A stretch of 64,000 bases of DNA. Origin: CAXXOK01 sp963663285. GTDB taxonomy: Bacteria; Bacillota; Clostridia; Christensenellales; Aristaeellaceae. The position numbers and the translations under genes were made by a program. The notes beneath the pieces are model-generated. The model saw only the letters and a list, made by a program, of their open reading frames with translations. It was not told the origin of the DNA and searched no databases. Positions 62,285-64,000 of the stretch are shown one piece after another; the stretch's first letter is position 1, and each line of letters starts with the position of its first letter. The stretch spans positions 1,736,001 through 1,800,000 of the forward strand of contig CAXXNI010000002.1 in NCBI GenBank assembly GCA_963663285.2, read 5' to 3'.

Positions 62285-64000
62285 ATGACAACACAACGAA
62301 AGCGGATTCTCTCTTCCCTGATGAAAGGAAATAAGCTCAAGTATCTGGGCGCCATCGGCGCGATGATCGCGGGCACAGGCGTAGGATTCATCCCTCCGCT
62401 GATGCTCGCCGGTACCATCGACGCACTGGCCAGCGCCGCCAACCAACACATGGATGCAGCCATCGACCTGCCCGGCCCGGTAGGCACGTGGTTCACAGCA
62501 CAGGGCGGTATCCCTTACCTTCTGAATCATCTATGGATTATTGCAGGTATCCTGATTGTGCTCTACATTGTAGGCAGCTTGTTCCAGTACCTGCGGGGCC
62601 GCTGGACGGCGCAAGCCAGCGAACAGTTTGCCAAATCCCTGCGGGACCGGCTTTACAGCCACTTGCAGCATCTGAGCTATGATTACCACGTAAAAGCCCA
62701 GACCGGCGACCTGATCCAGCGCTGCACATCGGATGTGGATACAATCCGCAAATTCCTTTCCGCCGAATTGGTGGAAATCTTCCGTGCGATCGCAATGGTC
62801 GCTATCTCGCTGGTCGTTCTGCTGAACATCAACGTCCGTATGACCTTATATTCCATGGTGCTGGTACCGCCGTTGTTCCTGTTCGCATTCGGTTTCTTCA
62901 ACATGGTACGCAAATACTTCAAACTGGCGGATGAAGCCGAAGGCAAAATGAGCGCGGTATTGCAGGAAAACCTCACAGGCGTGCGTGTTGTACGCGCGTT
63001 CGGGCGCGCGCAGTTTGAAGATGATAAGTTCGACGCCACCAACGAGGATTATTATAAGAAATCCATGAAGCTGGTGCGTCTCCTTTCCATCTATTGGAGC
63101 GGATCGGACTGTATGTCCCTGCTGCAAACCTGCCTGACCGTCGTATGCGGCGTATTCATCGTCGCCACTGCGCCGGAGCAGTTATCCCTTGGCGAAATGG
63201 TCGTATTCGTAAGCTACGTTTCCATGCTGCTTTGGCCTATTCGCCAGTTAGGCCGTATCCTTTCGGATCTGGGCAAGGCTATGGTTTCCTTCGGCCGTAT
63301 CAGCGAAATACTGGAAACCGAACCCGAGACGGATTTACCCGGCGCGCAGGACTACCCCATTGACCGGGATATTGAATTCCGCCACGTCGGCTTTGCCTAC
63401 GATGACAATCACGAAATCTTAAAGGACATCAACTTAACCGTCAAACAGGGGCAAACCGTCGCGCTGCTTGGCGCAACAGGCAGCGGCAAATCCACTTTGA
63501 TGCACTTATTGCAACACCTGTATAACGTCACCCGTGGTGAAATTCTGATCGGCGGGGTCAACATCAACGACATCCGTAAGGAACACCTGCGCTCCCGTGT
63601 CGGGCTGGTATTGCAGGAGCCCTTCCTGTATTCCCGCAGCGTACGTAACAACATCGGCATTGCGCGCAAACACTTTACGGACGATATGGTGTTTTCCGCC
63701 GCGCAGGTTGCCAGCGCGCACGATTTCATTAAAGGGTTTGATAAAGGGTACGACACCATGGTCGGCGAGCGCGGCGTAACCCTGTCCGGCGGGCAGAAAC
63801 AGCGCATCGCCATTGCGCGTACGCTGCTCAAGAAAAACGATATTCTTATCTTTGACGATTCCCTGTCCGCCGTGGATACGGAAACCGACCGCGCCATCCG
63901 GGAAGCGCTGCAAGTGGAACGGGCCGAAGGCACGCGCCACGCCACGACGTTTATCATCTCCCACCGGCTGACCACGCTGGCGGAAGCCGATGTGATCGCC
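62285..64000 (+). CDS. ABC exporter with fused membrane and ATPase domains, BmrC/LmrC-like, 3' end cut off
   Basis: Half-transporter of the multidrug (type IV) ABC family; 572 codons are visible and the end is beyond the window. ATG at 62285 follows GGAGGG by a short 4-5 bases. Six membrane segments lie in about residues 15-315, with the family features LRDRLYSHLQHLSYDYH and TGDLIQRCTSDVDTIRKF. The ATPase begins about 360: Walker A GATGSGKST, signature TLSGGQKQRIA, Walker B ILIFDDSLSAVD and switch histidine ISHR. The Walker B Asp-Asp in place of Asp-Glu marks the degenerate half of a heterodimer such as BmrC or LmrC, so a partner half probably follows. Probably drug-inducible through the leader. 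Confidence 0.9.
   Translation, partial: MTTQRKRILSSLMKGNKLKYLGAIGAMIAGTGVGFIPPLMLAGTIDALASAANQHMDAAIDLPGPVGTWFTAQGGIPYLLNHLWIIAGILIVLYIVGSLFQYLRGRWTAQASEQFAKSLRDRLYSHLQHLSYDYHVKAQTGDLIQRCTSDVDTIRKFLSAELVEIFRAIAMVAISLVVLLNINVRMTLYSMVLVPPLFLFAFGFFNMVRKYFKLADEAEGKMSAVLQENLTGVRVVRAFGRAQFEDDKFDATNEDYYKKSMKLVRLLSIYWSGSDCMSLLQTCLTVVCGVFIVATAPEQLSLGEMVVFVSYVSMLLWPIRQLGRILSDLGKAMVSFGRISEILETEPETDLPGAQDYPIDRDIEFRHVGFAYDDNHEILKDINLTVKQGQTVALLGATGSGKSTLMHLLQHLYNVTRGEILIGGVNINDIRKEHLRSRVGLVLQEPFLYSRSVRNNIGIARKHFTDDMVFSAAQVASAHDFIKGFDKGYDTMVGERGVTLSGGQKQRIAIARTLLKKNDILIFDDSLSAVDTETDRAIREALQVERAEGTRHATTFIISHRLTTLAEADVIA

Noticed and set aside
1..64000. Search for CRISPR arrays, tRNA, rRNA, insertion sequences and prophage genes
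   Set aside because: No regularly spaced repeats, tRNA-like cloverleaf, rRNA segment, transposase or phage structural gene was recognised by eye; a tRNAscan or Infernal run would be decisive for small RNAs.

Overview
The window looks like a chromosomal segment of a mid-GC, low-to-moderately AT anaerobic Firmicute, most likely a gut Clostridia lineage. This is inferred from strong AGGAGG ribosome-binding sites, frequent TTG starts, a T-box riboswitch, the ylbF-mltG-U32 gene order known from Bacillus and Clostridia, Bce-type resistance genes and a ferredoxin. No rRNA, tRNA, CRISPR array, phage or insertion sequence was recognised. Most genes are housekeeping or nutrient-uptake genes packed in short operons with clear intrinsic terminators.

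Layout. 1-5.2 kb: an L,D-transpeptidase (cut by the window edge), a DUF3048 protein, an ArsR repressor with a small ferredoxin, and glycerate 2-kinase. 5.7-11.9 kb (minus strand): phosphoglucomutase, then a phosphonate-biosynthesis set made of an Fe-dependent alcohol dehydrogenase, PEP mutase fused to a cytidylyltransferase, a second nucleotidyltransferase and phosphonopyruvate decarboxylase. 12.2-17.6 kb: CTP synthase, then ylbF-mltG-U32 and a DUF5680 protein. 17.7-24 kb: an arabinoside-use locus (GH51 arabinofuranosidase, sugar ABC importer, divergent LacI regulator with a visible operator). 24-28.1 kb: a secreted cysteine-pair protein and a tryptophan-type ABC importer behind a T-box with a UGG specifier. 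28.3-41.1 kb: LarA-like and MIF-like proteins, a DUF2202 protein next to a two-component system, a nuclease-helicase fusion, and assorted enzymes. 41.3-47.3 kb: an opp peptide importer whose binding protein appears circularly permuted. 47.5-52.8 kb: MscL with a zinc ribbon, then a Bce-type peptide-resistance module whose response regulator is frameshifted. 53-60.6 kb: two polytopic membrane proteins and a type IIA topoisomerase pair whose B subunit carries two frameshifts. 60.9-64 kb: an acetyltransferase, rpsT, and an ABC exporter (cut by the window edge) preceded by a leader peptide and terminator that look like ribosome-mediated attenuation.

The observations most worth following are the circularly permuted OppA, the phosphonate cluster with two different nucleotidyltransferases, and the leader-peptide attenuator before the exporter. 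The three frameshifts (one in the response regulator, two in the topoisomerase B subunit) need read-level checking before they are believed, because they could be assembly errors.
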